64,000 nt of DNA from Phyllostachys edulis (GCA_036346405.1 CM070548.1:58650611-58714610), one strand, 5' to 3'. Positions 22,140-33,160 are shown, counted from the stretch's first letter. Program-made: numbers and translations. The notes: generated from the letters alone by a model not told the origin.

Positions 22140-22674
22140 GTACTTGAGAAGGACTGAGGATGCATTTCTTATTTATGATGGTGAGGAAGAGCTGGTCGTA
22201 AATGGTTACACCAATGCTAGCTTCCAAACCGATAAGGATGATTTCAGATCGCATTCTAGGTTTGTGTTTTTTCTTAAAGGGGCGGTGAGCTTCAAAAGTT
22301 CCAAGCAAGGAATGGTTGTTGATTCTACAACAGAGGCTTAGTACATTGCGGCTTCGGAAGCTGCAAAGGAAGTCGTATGGATTAGGAAGTTCATTAATGA
22401 ACTGGGTGTGGTTTCGAGTGCATTCAGTCCAATGGATCTCTGTTGTGATAATAGTGGAGCCATTGCACAAGCTAAGGAGCCTAGATCGCATCAAAAGTCC
22501 AAACACATACTTCGCTGATATCACATTATTTGTGAGATCGTTGAAAGAGGTGATGTGAAGATATGGAAAGTGCACACGGATTTTAATATTGTAGATCTAT
22601 TGACAAAGCCTCTCCTGCAACCAAAGCATGAGGTGCACACAAGAGCTATGGGTATTAGATACATGTATGATTGA
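22140..22674 (+). pseudogene. Copia 1 RNase H
   Basis: The family motif GYTDAS, which holds the first catalytic Asp, reads GYTNASFQTDKDD (A at 22213). A stop interrupts the second motif (TTEA, stop, YIAASEAAKEVVW). The ADLLTKPL-type terminal motif appears as VDLLTKPLLQPKHEVH, and translation would end at the TGA at 22672-22674. The domain degrades the RNA strand during reverse transcription; this copy cannot. Confidence 0.83.
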
Positions 22675-22742
22675 ATCTAGTGCAAGTGCACACGGATTTT
22701 AATATTGTAGATCTGTTGACAAAGCCTCTCCTGTAACCAAAG
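22568..22742 (+). repeat. 59-bp direct duplication at the copia 1 3' LTR junction
   Basis: Bases 22568-22626 (from AAGTGCACACGG to CAACCAAAG) recur at 22684-22742 with two substitutions (CTATTG to CTGTTG, TGCAACC to TGTAACC). The second copy runs directly into internal LTR sequence (AGTATTGAACAG). The polypurine tract and the first ~670 bp of the 3' LTR are missing at this join. Confidence 0.9.
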
Positions 22743-23660
22743 TATTGAACAGTCCATAGATGACATGATATCTCACCTAGAGTTTAACCAGATATCGTGA
22801 GGCAAAGGGAGAAACATGAGCAGGACTTTCAGTTCGATCAGATATGGACTAGTCGTATGGATATATGAGCTAGTCGTAGGCTAGTCGAATATGATCACTA
22901 ACAGGTCTAAACTGGTCGTAAGGAGTTACGAACTGGTCATGACTATATATGAACTAGTCGTATCGGGATATGAGCTGGTCGTTAGTGATAAGGACCTACT
23001 CGTAGATCATATTGCATTAAGATTCGTCCGATATAATTTGTGTCTATTCGGGAATCGTTATATCCTGCTAGGAACCGCTAACGACTCGTGGTCGGAAAGG
23101 AGTTTCTGAGTCACAACTGATTACACATGAACCTAACAGGTCACACACCTAACGGGTTGGAACAAACGTGTTCGGATATGATCCGTCATGAGCACTATAT
23201 AAGGAGATGCTTGAGGCTATTGGGAGAGGATGGAATATGAGACACACAAGTTGACGTGAGTTGCTCCACCGAAACCCTAGCCACCATCTTCTCAAGAGAG
23301 CCCTACCGTGCGACTTGGTGCTAGCACACTAGCGTACGGTGTTCCATCCCTGGACGTGTGAATTCTATAGAGGCGCTACTACGGTTACTGTTGCACTTAA
23401 GGACGATCCATGACCTCGGCGAGGAACGCGATTGGTTGCTAGAGGAGACAATCACTACCGAAAACGTTCGACTTTGCTAGACGATCGACTATGACCACTT
23501 CATCGACGCGCTCTATGTCGGATCAGGCTACTCCAACTCTTCTTCCGCTGCACTGCGCGTCTGGTGGTAACGATCTATGATCTCTTGTTTGCATGACTTC
23601 CAATTTTATGTGGTATAATTTTTGAATTGTCAGCTAGCGTAGCCTTCCCGTATCCCTTCA
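22741..23660 (+). repeat. 3' LTR of copia 1, lacking its first ~670 bp
   Basis: It aligns with 16418-17353 of the 5' LTR and ends CCCTTCA next to the target duplication GTGCT. The missing part corresponds to 15742-16417. It keeps the TATA box (about 23195) and the GTCGTA repeat cluster. Confidence 0.88.
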
Positions 23661-23665
23661 GTGCT

Positions 23666-23708
23666 CCCCCTGTCCGTCCCCCTCTTCCCCTCTAGCGTCG
23701 CCACCCCC
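23666..23708 (+). other. Short flank between copia 1 and Tat fragment B
   Basis: C-rich sequence continuing the pyrimidine-rich block left of copia 1 (15295-15736). Homology to Tat antisense gene C starts at about 23709 (TTCGCTGGGAAG against TTCATAGGGAAAG). Confidence 0.55.
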
Positions 23709-24177
23709 ACCTTCGCTGGGAAGTCGGTCGAGAATATCTCTTCCTGGGATTTGACTCCCAAGGATCTCGGCCAAATTGCCCCCTTCATTCAAGCCATTGC
23801 AGACTTCAAGAAAGAGGGGCTTACCGGATGGCACGTGGTGAAGGATTTCATAACGTGCCGCATCAGTCCTCTGAAGAAGAGGGCTCATCTGATGTGAAGG
23901 TACTCGAGGCCGCAAGACCCGACCAGGGACTACGAGGAGGGTGAGTAAACTTCCAGCTTTAGCCTTCTTTTTGTTGATTTTGATTTTGGCTTATTGGAAG
24001 TTTTATTTGTTCCTGCAGACCTCTCACAAGAGGAAGTTGACACTCGGGTCAAGATTATTTGTGAGAAGCCCCCGCCATCGAACGCGGCGGTTCTTCAAAT
24101 CCTGGCGGTCCTGTCTCTAGAGGACAAGGTGGAGCGCATAAAGGTAATCAAGAGCTAATTTCATCTTTAGGACTTTG

Positions 24178-24316
24178 TAGTCGTAGAAAAACTTATGACT
24201 GGGTACTGGTCGTAGAAAGGCTTACGATCAGGTACTGGTCGTCGAAAAGCTTACGACCAGGGGGTTGTCGTAGAAAAGCTTACGACATGGTGATGGTCGT
24301 AGAAAAACTTGCGACC
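24178..24316 (+). repeat. Five-unit inverted-repeat array in antisense gene B intron 2
   Basis: Five units of about 28 nt, each a small hairpin with arms GTCGTA and TACGAC around AGAAAAGCT or similar, linked by (A/G)GGGTACT-type spacers. The best unit is GTCGTAGAAAAGCTTACGAC at 24268-24287. The array lies inside the intron between donor GTAATC (24142) and acceptor TTCTTGCAG (24349). Confidence 0.9.
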
Positions 24317-25818
24317 GCTTTGTAATATCTCTTTTTCTGATTCTTGCAGAAAGTAGGCATGGAAAACTGTCGGGATGATGAAGAGTTCGTTTTGATGGTT
24401 GTTGGTGCGGCAGTAGAGTAGTTTGATTCTCCCACAGCCAAGAGGCGTCGACTCATTCAAGTCGCCGACAAGGGAGGCGCAAGTTCGAGCTCTGCTGCTT
24501 CATCCGCACCCTTTGCAAAATTTGCTGCGGATTTTGCTGCTGTAGCAGAGGTTGTAGCGGTCGAAGTGCTTGAGCCTCTCAAGCGCAAAGCCCTCAAGAC
24601 CAAGGTACCCTTCTATTATGAAAATAAGACTTTTGCAGTTTCTGCCTCCCGTGGCTTTGTCAAGCGACTAGAAAAGGAGAACTAGAAGAGTTTTATGTCT
24701 TTTGTGAAGGAAACTGCTGCGCCAGTAGTACCTGTGGTCGAGGGCAGTGCTGCCCCTAAGGTGGTCGAGATAGGCCTCGACCATTCGGAGAGCCAGGAGG
24801 CTCAAGGAGCAGTCGTGTTCGTTCAAGACTCACGACCAGACGTGGTCGTGGCCATTCCTCAACTCGAGTCTCGACCAGATGTGGTTGAGAAGAAGTCAAA
24901 GAAATCTTCTTTAGGGAAGGTTTCATCTAAATTCAATATCAAGTCCGGCACACGAAGGTATGTAGAAAGATAAAAGTGTAAGAACAGCATTTACCTTTTG
25001 GTTTTTACCATTTAATGTGTTCCCCCCTTTTTTATGATCTTAGCCCGGCTCCTTTAGTTATCAAGGATGTTCCTGCCAAGGAACCCACTGCCACCTCTCC
25101 GACAGTTGGAGAAATGACGGTGGTGGTGGTCGAAGGATCGTCCGCCGTCCAAGTGGTGGAGGGTGCCGTTTTTGCTAAAGCGACTACAACCACTGAGGTG
25201 GTCATGGAGCCAGAAGCAAAAAATGGCAGAGGTAACGGCAGAGGCATCCGCTCATGGGGGTGAAGCACTCGATCACCATGCTGGGAAGGAAATAGTCGTG
25301 GATGATCCTCCCAGCTCCCAAGGTCAAGCTTCTGATGCCACTACCACCAAAGAAGAAGAAGTGTGCGAATTCTTCGACCAATCCTTCAGATTCTTCGTTC
25401 CTGCTACCGTCGTACGATCTCGTGTGTTTAGATCTTACACTCGTGTTCCTCACCCTAAGGACATTCCCAACAGGGGGATGTTTTCGATGACGAGTGTCTT
25501 GAAAAGGTGTGGTGGGACCGAGTTCAGGAGATTGACGAGCTGAAGAACCCTACGATGGTAGTATCTTCGTTTGCTTGAACGACTATGAATTTAAGTACCT
25601 GATGTTCGGTATTCACATATATGTCTTTTCTCACTTCTTACTATCTTTCTTTATGCAGAAAGCCTTGGAACAAATTGTTACTGTTGTTGAGTACAACAGA
25701 CAACTTGTCCAGCTCCGATAGGAGAAGGTGATGTTCTGCGAGCAAGTAGAGAGATGGTAAGTAATTGGTACTCGCAGTCATTTTATGTTTCGACCACTTA
25801 TACAGTACTCACGGGGAT

Positions 25819-25928
25819 TGTCGTAGAACAACTTACGACTCGGTATCAGTTATAGGAAAACTTACGACTAGAGTGTTGTCGTAGAAAAACTTACGATAAG
25901 GTTTCGGCCGTAAAAGAACTTACGACCA
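25819..25928 (+). repeat. Four-unit inverted-repeat array in antisense gene B intron 5
   Basis: Four units of the same family as at 24178-24316: GTCGTAGAACAACTTACGAC, then three diverged units. The array sits between donor GTAAGT (25758) and acceptor CTCTGTAG (25965). The equivalent intron of gene C (near 37180) lacks it. Confidence 0.88.
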
Positions 25929-26879
25929 CTTGTTTTATGCTGATGTCTACTCTTTTCCTCTGTAGGTTCAAGAGCGACAAGAAATCCTTAGCTGATTCGC
26001 TCGAGTTTGAGAAAGCCGAGTCGAAAAATCTAATTGAGAAGAATAAAGACCGCCTGAATAAGCTTCAGGAGGCAAACTCTGCAATCTAAATGTTGCAGAG
26101 ACAAATAAACGGTAAGTGCTGAACTTAAAACCACTTACGACCTTCCTTTCTTTTTCTAACTCTTATTCTTTTTCAGAAAAAGAGGTCGAAGTGGGGAAGC
26201 TTGAAACCGAGGTCAAAGAAAAGACCTTGGCTCTTAACAAGATTACCCGCATTGCCAAAGAAAAAGACCAAGAGGTTCAATCGTAGGAGGAGCGCCATAT
26301 AAAGAGCGCTGCCTCTCACCAGGAGGAAGTCAAGAAGTTGGATTCTCGACTAGTTGGTAAGCAAATCTTTACATGTGATCAGTTTTATTTTCCTTTCGAG
26401 GTCATTTTATCTGACTGCTCTTATTCTTTTTAGAGCAAGCAGTCGAAATAAAACGACTTCGTGAGGCTTCGACTCGCAGTTAGGAGGAGATGAAGTCCTT
26501 GAAGGTCAACCTCCAAGACAACATTTCTCTTCTGAACAATGTACTCGATGGGCTTCATACTGAGGGAATCACTCCTCGTGCAGACACGATGATTGCCTAC
26601 TTGAGTGCCATTGGTGACCAAGTCAGAACTTTGCAGGAGTTGGTGACTACTCTGAAGATGAACCAAGTCGATTCGATAAAGGAAGCGGTCAAAGAGGGAA
26701 TAAGTTTTGTTTTTGCAAAACTTAAAGCTCATGACCCTAGCCTTAATCCGCAACCCGTAATAGACAACTTCGACTGCTCTGAGGCAGAAGCGGAGCGGTT
26801 AATGACGGAGATGCTGCTGATCATCGAGGAAGTCACGGAGGATATGCAAATAAGATCTCCTTTGTCAGAATAGTTTGTA

Positions 26880-28120
26880 CTCTCGGCCCTAGGGTTGCCG
26901 ACACTGGGCGCCATGGCGACGTCCGGTGAGGGCACGAGTAGAGAGAGGGGAGTCTGGGTAGTTGAGGGCGCTTACTCGGGTGGCTGGAGGAGGATGGAGG
27001 CGACCGACGGCAAGGAAAGAGCGGCGGCGCGGTAGGGCTCGTGGCGGCGGTGGTGTTCCGGTGGTGCCCCGATGGCGAGGATGTGCGCACGGGGTTGGTG
27101 GAGTAGCGGCAATGCCAAAACCGGGGTCCTCGTCGATGATGGGTCTTCACTGGCGCTGGAAACGAAGGTTTTCTGAGCTTTGGTTGCGCGAGAAAGAACT
27201 CGAAATTCGGGGTTTTAGGAGGGAGAGGAGATGAGGGACTTGGGGGTTTGGGATGAGATGGAGGATGCGACCCCGGTGCTCCTTCTTATAGGGGCGGAGA
27301 GGCACAGGAGGGGGAGAATTGGGCGCGAAGACAGCGGCAGCCGTTACGCAAAATCCCGACGAAACGGGCGTGAGGAAAGGGGAAACAGCCCGAAAGAGAG
27401 GCGGCGTGAGATGAGGGAGTTGATACACACGAAACCGTAAAGGAAGGGGGCGAAAATCTCGGCGGCAAGGGAGCTCCATGCGCGTCAATGGCGGCTGGTC
27501 CAGGCACGTGGGAGAAGAAGGAGGTAGGGGGAAGGAGAAAGGCGCGGGCCCACCTGGCGGTGAGAGGAAAGGAGGGGGAGCGGCTGACCATCGGATTTGG
27601 ATCCAAGGGCCAAGATGCACGCGCGGAGGAGAGAACGGGAAAGCGGCCCGTCGGGCTGGAGGCGCAAAGGAATAGGAATGGGCAGATAGTTTTCGGCCCA
27701 AAGCCATATCCCGAGTTTTATTTGATTTTTCTATTTTAAATAATTAGTTAATTCATTTAGGCCTTATAAAAATAGCAAATAAAATCTAAAAAAATATGGA
27801 AAAATTCACAAAAATTCCTTCTTTGTTTTGGACTTAATAAAATTATTTATAACTTATAAGTGGTAATAGTTTTTGCACATAATTTATTTTGGCTTTAAAA
27901 TAATTAGGAAAAGAGTTTAAAATTCCAAAAAAATCTATAAATTAATTAAAATTTGATTTTTTCAATTTAAATCAAATAAAACTTCAATAAATTTTATTTT
28001 TAACTTTTAAAATTTTAGAAATTCAAGAAAAGCAATAAAACTCTTTTAAATTTCAGAAAATCCAATAAATTAATAACTTTATTAATTTTTATTTTGGTAA
28101 CAAAACTTTGGGATGTTACA
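26880..28120 (-). repeat. 3' LTR of the gag-only element, truncated
   Basis: On the minus strand it starts TGTAACATCCCAAAG at 28120. It matches 31912-33160 of the 5' LTR nearly base for base, including the AT-rich first 430 bp, the GC-rich core and the CGGACGTCGCCATGG segment. It stops abruptly at 26880. The long ORFs in this stretch (27147-27707, for example) reflect GC-rich composition and are not genes. Confidence 0.88.
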
Positions 28121-28133
28121 AACTACCCCCTTA
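28121..28133 (-). other. Polypurine tract of the gag-only element
   Basis: On the minus strand TAAGGGGGTAGTT directly precedes the LTR start TGTAACATCCC. The same tract and ~50 bp of upstream sequence recur on the plus strand at 39905-39966. Confidence 0.85.
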
Positions 28134-28200
28134 AATGGAATCCCGTCCCCGAGATTCGGAGTGGCTAGAAAGAAAGCTGGGAATACAAGGTCTTTAACTA

Positions 28201-29354
28201 GAATTGTCGTCGTCCACATCCTGCTCTTCATTGGGTAGGGCCTGAGCTGTGATGTGGTACAGACGTCCTTTTCCAGAATTCTATAGCTTCTTGTTTGCTT
28301 GCATGGTGTTCACCTTTGGAACTTCAAAGTTAGATGGATTCGCTGCCTGCTGCTTCTTTGGACATTTATTAGCATAATGCCCTATCTCATGGCAATTGAA
28401 GCACGTGATGCCTACAACATAGGATGAATCCTTTGGTGGCTGGCCATCCTTAGGTGTTTTGGAAGACTCCAAGCTGTCTGGATCATTTATTGTTGGTGTA
28501 TCAGTTGAAATTGCTGGCTGGGATCTGACTTGATGCGATGAAGTCCCTCTAGCTTTAGGAAAACCTCCAGGGTTGAACTTCTATGCAGTCATTTTTCTCT
28601 TGCGATTCTCCATCTCCTGATGCTTTTCTTGTTGACAAATCGCCTTGTTAACCAGCTACTGAAAATTAGAATAATCTTGGGAAATCAGCTGTACAGACAG
28701 ATCATCTTTGAGTCCTTCAATAAATCTTTCTTGCTTGTCTTCATCTTTTGTAACATCTTCCGGTGCATAACGTGCTAGTTGATTGAACTTGTGGAGGTAC
28801 TCGTTCACTGAGCGGTTGCCTTGGCGCAGTGAGCGAAACTCCTTCTTCTTGAGGGTCATCATGCCAGAAGGAATATGTGCAAGGCGAAAAGCTTGCACAA
28901 ATTTCTAGGTGATGGTTTGAGCATCAGCATATGAGGTGCTGAAGTTGTCCCACCATTCAGAAGCTGGCCCCATGAGTTGGTGCGAAGCAAACAACACCCT
29001 CTCATGGTTGGTGCACTGAGCAATGTCCAACTTCTTACTAATCGTCCGGAGCCAATCATCTGCATCCATGGGTTCTGTGCTACTTGAAAAAGTTGGTGGA
29101 TGTATCCTCATAAATTCCGACATGCTAGTCCTTTGGGGTGGTGGAGGTGGTGCTTGGAAAGCTATAGCTTGTCGGGCTTGATTATTGTTGATAGACTGAG
29201 AAAGAAGTTCGATCAGATGATTTTGATTGGCCATCATTTGCTGCCATTCTGATCCATTGATTGCTGGTAGTGGTGGAATTGGGGCACTTTCATTTCCAGG
29301 GACATCATTATTGTCTTGGTTGGTTCCACTTCCCGAGTGACGAGTGTTCACCAT
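28201..29354 (-). pseudogene. Tekay/Del-type gag
   Basis: The start is the ATG at 29354-29352 (MVNTRHSGSGTNQDN). After a Pro-rich linker comes the capsid region: MRIHPPTFSSSTEPMDADDW, LASHQ-type segment FASHQLMGPASEWWDNF, then VQAFRLAHIPSGMMTLKKKE and FNQLARYAPEDV. The zinc knuckle CFNCHEIGHYANKC is intact. Four in-frame stops (near 28904, 28656, 28579 and 28285) each fit a TGG or CAG codon changed to TAG. After the knuckle a short acidic tail (DDDN) ends before the polypurine tract. Its length is normal for a gag; the missing pol is the anomaly. Confidence 0.85.
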
Positions 29355-29897
29355 TTGATGGTTACTCTGGAGGGTTAGGGAAGGAGACAAATGCTAGGGA
29401 GAGACAAATAAGAAGAACTAAGGGGATAGAGTGAAACAACACTCCCAAATGATAGAACCAACTCAAAAGCTTTCCAGAAAAACTTTAATAGTTTTATACA
29501 ACGTTCTATCGATTGAGACTCGTAATCCGGTGAAACGACTCAATACACAGAATGAGTCTTAGTAAACTTAAGCTATATGGTTGGGCTGACGTCGCGATCT
29601 TCGATTCACGGTCTTTGATGACGATGCTCTCTTGACAGCTTCATGCCTTGTGATCTTGAATGTAATGGTTAATAATCGTGTTGACCATCTATAGAAATTT
29701 TTCAAGCGAAACAGGATCCATTTGACATTACAAAATGGAGAAGAAAGAATTAGGGAAGTAAGAATTGCTATGAAGAAGCTAAACCTAGATAGATGACCAA
29801 GATGAGGAGAGAACAATTTATTTTTCTTATTATATAAAATAAGTTTTGAAGCTTTTCAACTAACAGCCATTTTAACTAGGTCACAACCTATAGTCGA

Positions 29898-29911
29898 TAT
29901 GGCTCTGATAG
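29898..29911 (-). other. Primer-binding site of the gag-only element
   Basis: The minus strand reads TGCTATCAGAGCC, one mismatch from the initiator tRNA-Met complement TGGTATCAGAGCC, just inside the right LTR. Confidence 0.75.
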
Positions 29912-32900
29912 CACTTCTATCGGACTCGGGAGTACACATCGAATCCTCCGTGCATTTCTGAACTAGTCCCATGATCAGTAACTAGTTCACATAGTAAACA
30001 GATATGATAACATTCATAAATCGCACAACTTTATTAATAATCAACAGAGTTTATTACAAGAAAGGCTTACACGCCAACAATAAACAAACACAACAGAAGA
30101 CGAAGAAGATGTAGTGGAGTCCACCTGATCTGCTATAGGCAACCGACTGGGTAGCGGCCTACGCATCGAAATCCACACCAGAAGCGAAGTCCTTCTCATC
30201 TGAAATTTATTTGCATTAAGCAAGGGTGAGCACAACTTCCGCGCTCACAAATTACACCCAATAACAGATTATAATGCATGCAAGGATATAACAAAGGAAT
30301 GCTTATTTGTTGAATTTGCATAAAGCAATGTTTTCTTTAAATACTTGTACTAAGTTTGAAAGCAGTTATTCTATAACTGAAATTCATTTTATAAATTCTC
30401 AGTTTTATAGTCAGATAACGTTCACACAAGAATGGTGAAGGATCCCCTCCTATCGCATGGCTTCCTGCTCGATTTCCCATTTTGGAATAAACCAGTTAAC
30501 AAAGTCTTTTAAAAATAAAAACCAAATATCTAACTTGGAGCAGCTTTGCTAGGCATGTCCATGACCGTGGACATGGCTATTCGAATAGTTTTACACTCTG
30601 CAGAGGTTGTACAACTTTACCCACAAGAGATAATCAACTTGTACTGTCCGCCCACACACTTTCAAAGGTGTGCGACTAAGAGATTATCACGAGGCCTTTA
30701 CAATGCTTCATCCCACCGTAGTCCCGCCTCGCTAAGGATTCACCCCCTTTGGATAGAAACCCGCCGGGTTCAGGCCATAAAAGTAGGTCATAATAGACAC
30801 CCACGCAACCGGATGGCACGACCACGATGGAATGTTGCAAATTAGTTAGCCAAGTCCGTCTCACTCTAGACTTGTGGTAGTACGGTATGGCTTAGCAAAA
30901 TACACTTGAAGACCGGTCCTTAATTGACTTGTGCGCCTTTCAAAACAACCCCTAGGCCTCAATCTTACCCAGATTGAGCCCGTGCATAAACATGCACCAT
31001 CCAAATATCCATTTCGCCCAAGTACAAACCATCATTTTATTTTATTTTTGAAAGTCATTTATAAACTTCCATAACACACCAATGCCATGGATACAATTTA
31101 AACAACATTTGATTTTTGGCTGAAATTCCCCAAATCAAATATTTTTGGTCTAAGCAGGTCTTTGCATAATATTTTCAAATGGTCCTAGTTCATACTATCG
31201 TATCAACTAGGTTTTATCTAGGGTGAAAATATATTTGATTCAAATACCAACATTGGCCATACAAAGGATTTAGGCATATCTATAAATTTAAAACAGGAAT
31301 TTAACTTACTGAATATAAATAAGCATGCAGTAATAATCTAAAATAGAATTTAAATAATTTAAAATAATAGGGTCAAAAATTATCAAAGATGTAACTTGCC
31401 TTACTTGATTAGTTGCTCTCAAACGGCGTCGAAATCTGATTCTCCGAAGTCGTCGAAATCTATACGCGAAAATAAGCCAAATTCAAATAAAATTCCAATG
31501 AAGATTTGAATGAACTCCAAATTAAATAATTTTAGTTTATTTAGCTATATCTTGAATTTATATGAATTTAAAATTTTGAATCGACGAAATCGGAGTTCGT
31601 ATGAAGGAGAACGAACCCCTAGAAGTTTGAAAATCACATGAGACGATGAAATTGGAATTTCTTGGAATTTTGTAATTATTTTTCTAAAGGAAACTCGATT
31701 TATGACGTAGGCATGACATCATCGGGTGGAAAACCAATTTCGACCGAAATAATTTTGTTAGAGAAATTGGTTGTTTCTTTGACATGTGGGCCTAGTCTCG
31801 ACACGTAAGCGTTGATGTGAGCGGCACATAGGCAAAAAATGGTGATGTTGCATCAATAGGGCAGTGAGGTGGCGCCCACGTGGTGGTGCCATGTCAGCAA
31901 GGCCGATGGCGCTCTCGGCTCTAGGGTCACCGGCGATGGGCGCCATGGCGACGTCCGGTGAGGGCACGAGTAGAGAGAGGGGAGAGCGGGGAGTTGAGGG
32001 CGCTTACTCGGGTGGTCGGAGGAGGACAGAGGCGACCGACGGCGAGGAAAGAGCGGCGGCGTGGTAGGGCACGTGGCGGCGGTGGTGTTTCAGTGGTGCC
32101 CCGATGGTGAGGATGTGCGCACGGAGTCGGCGGAGTAGCGGCGATGCCGAAACTAAGGTCCTCGTCGACGATGGGTCTTCACCGGCGTCGGAAACGAAGG
32201 TTTTCCAAGCTTCAGTTGCACGAGAAAGAACTCAAAATTCGGGCATTTAGGAGGGAAAGGAGATGAGGGACTTGGCGGTTTGGGATGAGATGGAGGAGGC
32301 AGCCCTGGTGCTCCTTCTTATAGGGGCGGAGAGGCACGGGAGAGGGAGAATCAGGCACAAAGACAGCGGCGGCCCTTACGCAAAATCCCAGCAAAATGGG
32401 CGCAAGGAAAGGGGAAACGGCCCGAAAGAGAGGCGGCGTGAGATGAGGGAGTTAATGTGCACAAAACCGTAAAGGAAGTGGGCGAAAATCTTGGTGGCAA
32501 GGGAGCTCCATGCGCGTCAATGGCAACTGGCCTGGGCGCGTTGGAGAAAAAGGAGGTAGGGGGAAGAAGAAAGGCGTGGGCCCACCTGGCGGTGAGAGGA
32601 AAGGAGAGGGGTGCGGCTGACCATCGGATTTGGATCCAAGGGCCAAGATGCGCGTGCGGAGGAGAGAGCGGGAAAGCGGGCCGTTAGGCCGTAGGTGCAA
32701 AGGAATAGGAATGGGCCGATAGGTTTCGGCCCAAAGCCATATCCCAAATTTTATTTGATTTTTCTATTTTAAATAATTAGTTAATTCATTTAGGCTTTAG
32801 AAAATAGCAAATAAAATCCCAAAAAATATGGAAAAATTCACAGAAATTCCCTTATTTGTTTTGGACTTAATAAAATTATTTCCAACTTATAATTGGTAAG

Positions 32901-33160
32901 AGTTTTTGCACATAATTTATTTTGGCTTTAAAATAATTTGGGAAAAGCTTTTAAAATTCCAAAAATTCTAGAAATTAATTAAAATTTTATTTTTTCAATT
33001 TAAATCAAATAAAACTTCAATAAATTTTATTTTTAACTTTTAAAATTTCATAAATTCAAGAAAAGCAATAAAACTCTTTTAAATTTCAGAAAATCCAATA
33101 AAATAATAACTTTATTAATTTTTATTTTGGTTACTGAACTTTGGGATTTGGGATGTTACA
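29912..33160 (-). repeat. 5' LTR of the gag-only element (about 3.25 kb)
   Basis: The minus strand starts TGTAACATCCC at 33160 and ends near 29912 next to the primer site (inner end ...CCCGAGTCCGATAG). The order from its start is AT-rich, GC-rich, AT-rich, then a moderately conserved end. The end portion matches 59188-59728, and other parts match 39967-43536, both on the plus strand, so three copies of this LTR family lie in the window. The exact inner end is uncertain by a few bases. Confidence 0.85.

Larger units (their letters stand above)
15742..23660 (+). mobile_element. Ty1/copia retrotransposon 1 (7.9 kb)
   Basis: Plus-strand element with domain order gag, protease, integrase, RT, RNase H. 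A perfect 5-bp duplication GTGCT at 15737-15741 and 23661-23665 fixes the ends. The 5' LTR is complete, while the 3' LTR lacks its first ~670 bp. The coding region carries many stops and several catalytic changes. The TGATATGCCCTAGAGGC start is familiar from grass copia LTRs. The exact lineage is not decided here. Confidence 0.9.
23709..26879 (+). pseudogene. Tat antisense gene copy B, multi-exon, 5'-truncated
   Basis: It matches antisense gene C from about 35069 to its stop. Exons show protein-like reading and canonical splice sites: to 23939 (donor GTGAGT); 24020-24141 (DLSQEEVDTRVKIICE); 24350-24957 (FYYENKTFAVSASRGFVKRLEKEN, donor GTATGT); 25043-25556; 25660-25757; 25966-26111; 26178-26355; 26434-26873. 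The last three encode Lys/Glu heptad-like, coiled-coil-rich sequence ending MQIRSPLSE. In-frame stops occur in several exons, including two that would end the protein early. No family beyond the Tat antisense ORF is known. Pol and LTRs of this copy are absent. Confidence 0.75.
26880..33160 (-). mobile_element. Tekay/Del-type Ty3 element with gag only (6.3 kb)
   Basis: Minus-strand element: complete 5' LTR of about 3.25 kb at the right, primer site, gag, then after only ~80 bp a polypurine tract and a truncated 3' LTR (1241 bp). The internal region is 1.79 kb and has no protease, RT, RNase H or integrase. LTR and gag are of the RIRE3/RIRE8 kind. The 3' LTR is cut at 26880, where Tat fragment B abuts. 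Rice families called Spip and Squiq are remembered as non-autonomous relatives of RIRE3/RIRE8; whether this is one of them was not tested. Confidence 0.85.

Noticed and set aside
24178..24316. CRISPR-like regular repeat array
   Set aside because: The units are hairpins without unique spacers, the sequence is from a plant nuclear genome, and the array is inside an intron of a retroelement gene.
27147..27707. 186-codon GC-rich ORF on the minus strand, with overlapping ORFs to 27739
   Set aside because: It lies wholly in the GC-rich core of a long LTR, the same region recurs at 32180-32750 with frames broken differently, and no domain is visible.
31758..32747. Several ORFs across the second GC-rich block
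   Set aside because: They are the counterpart in the other LTR of the same element; frames are not conserved between the two copies.
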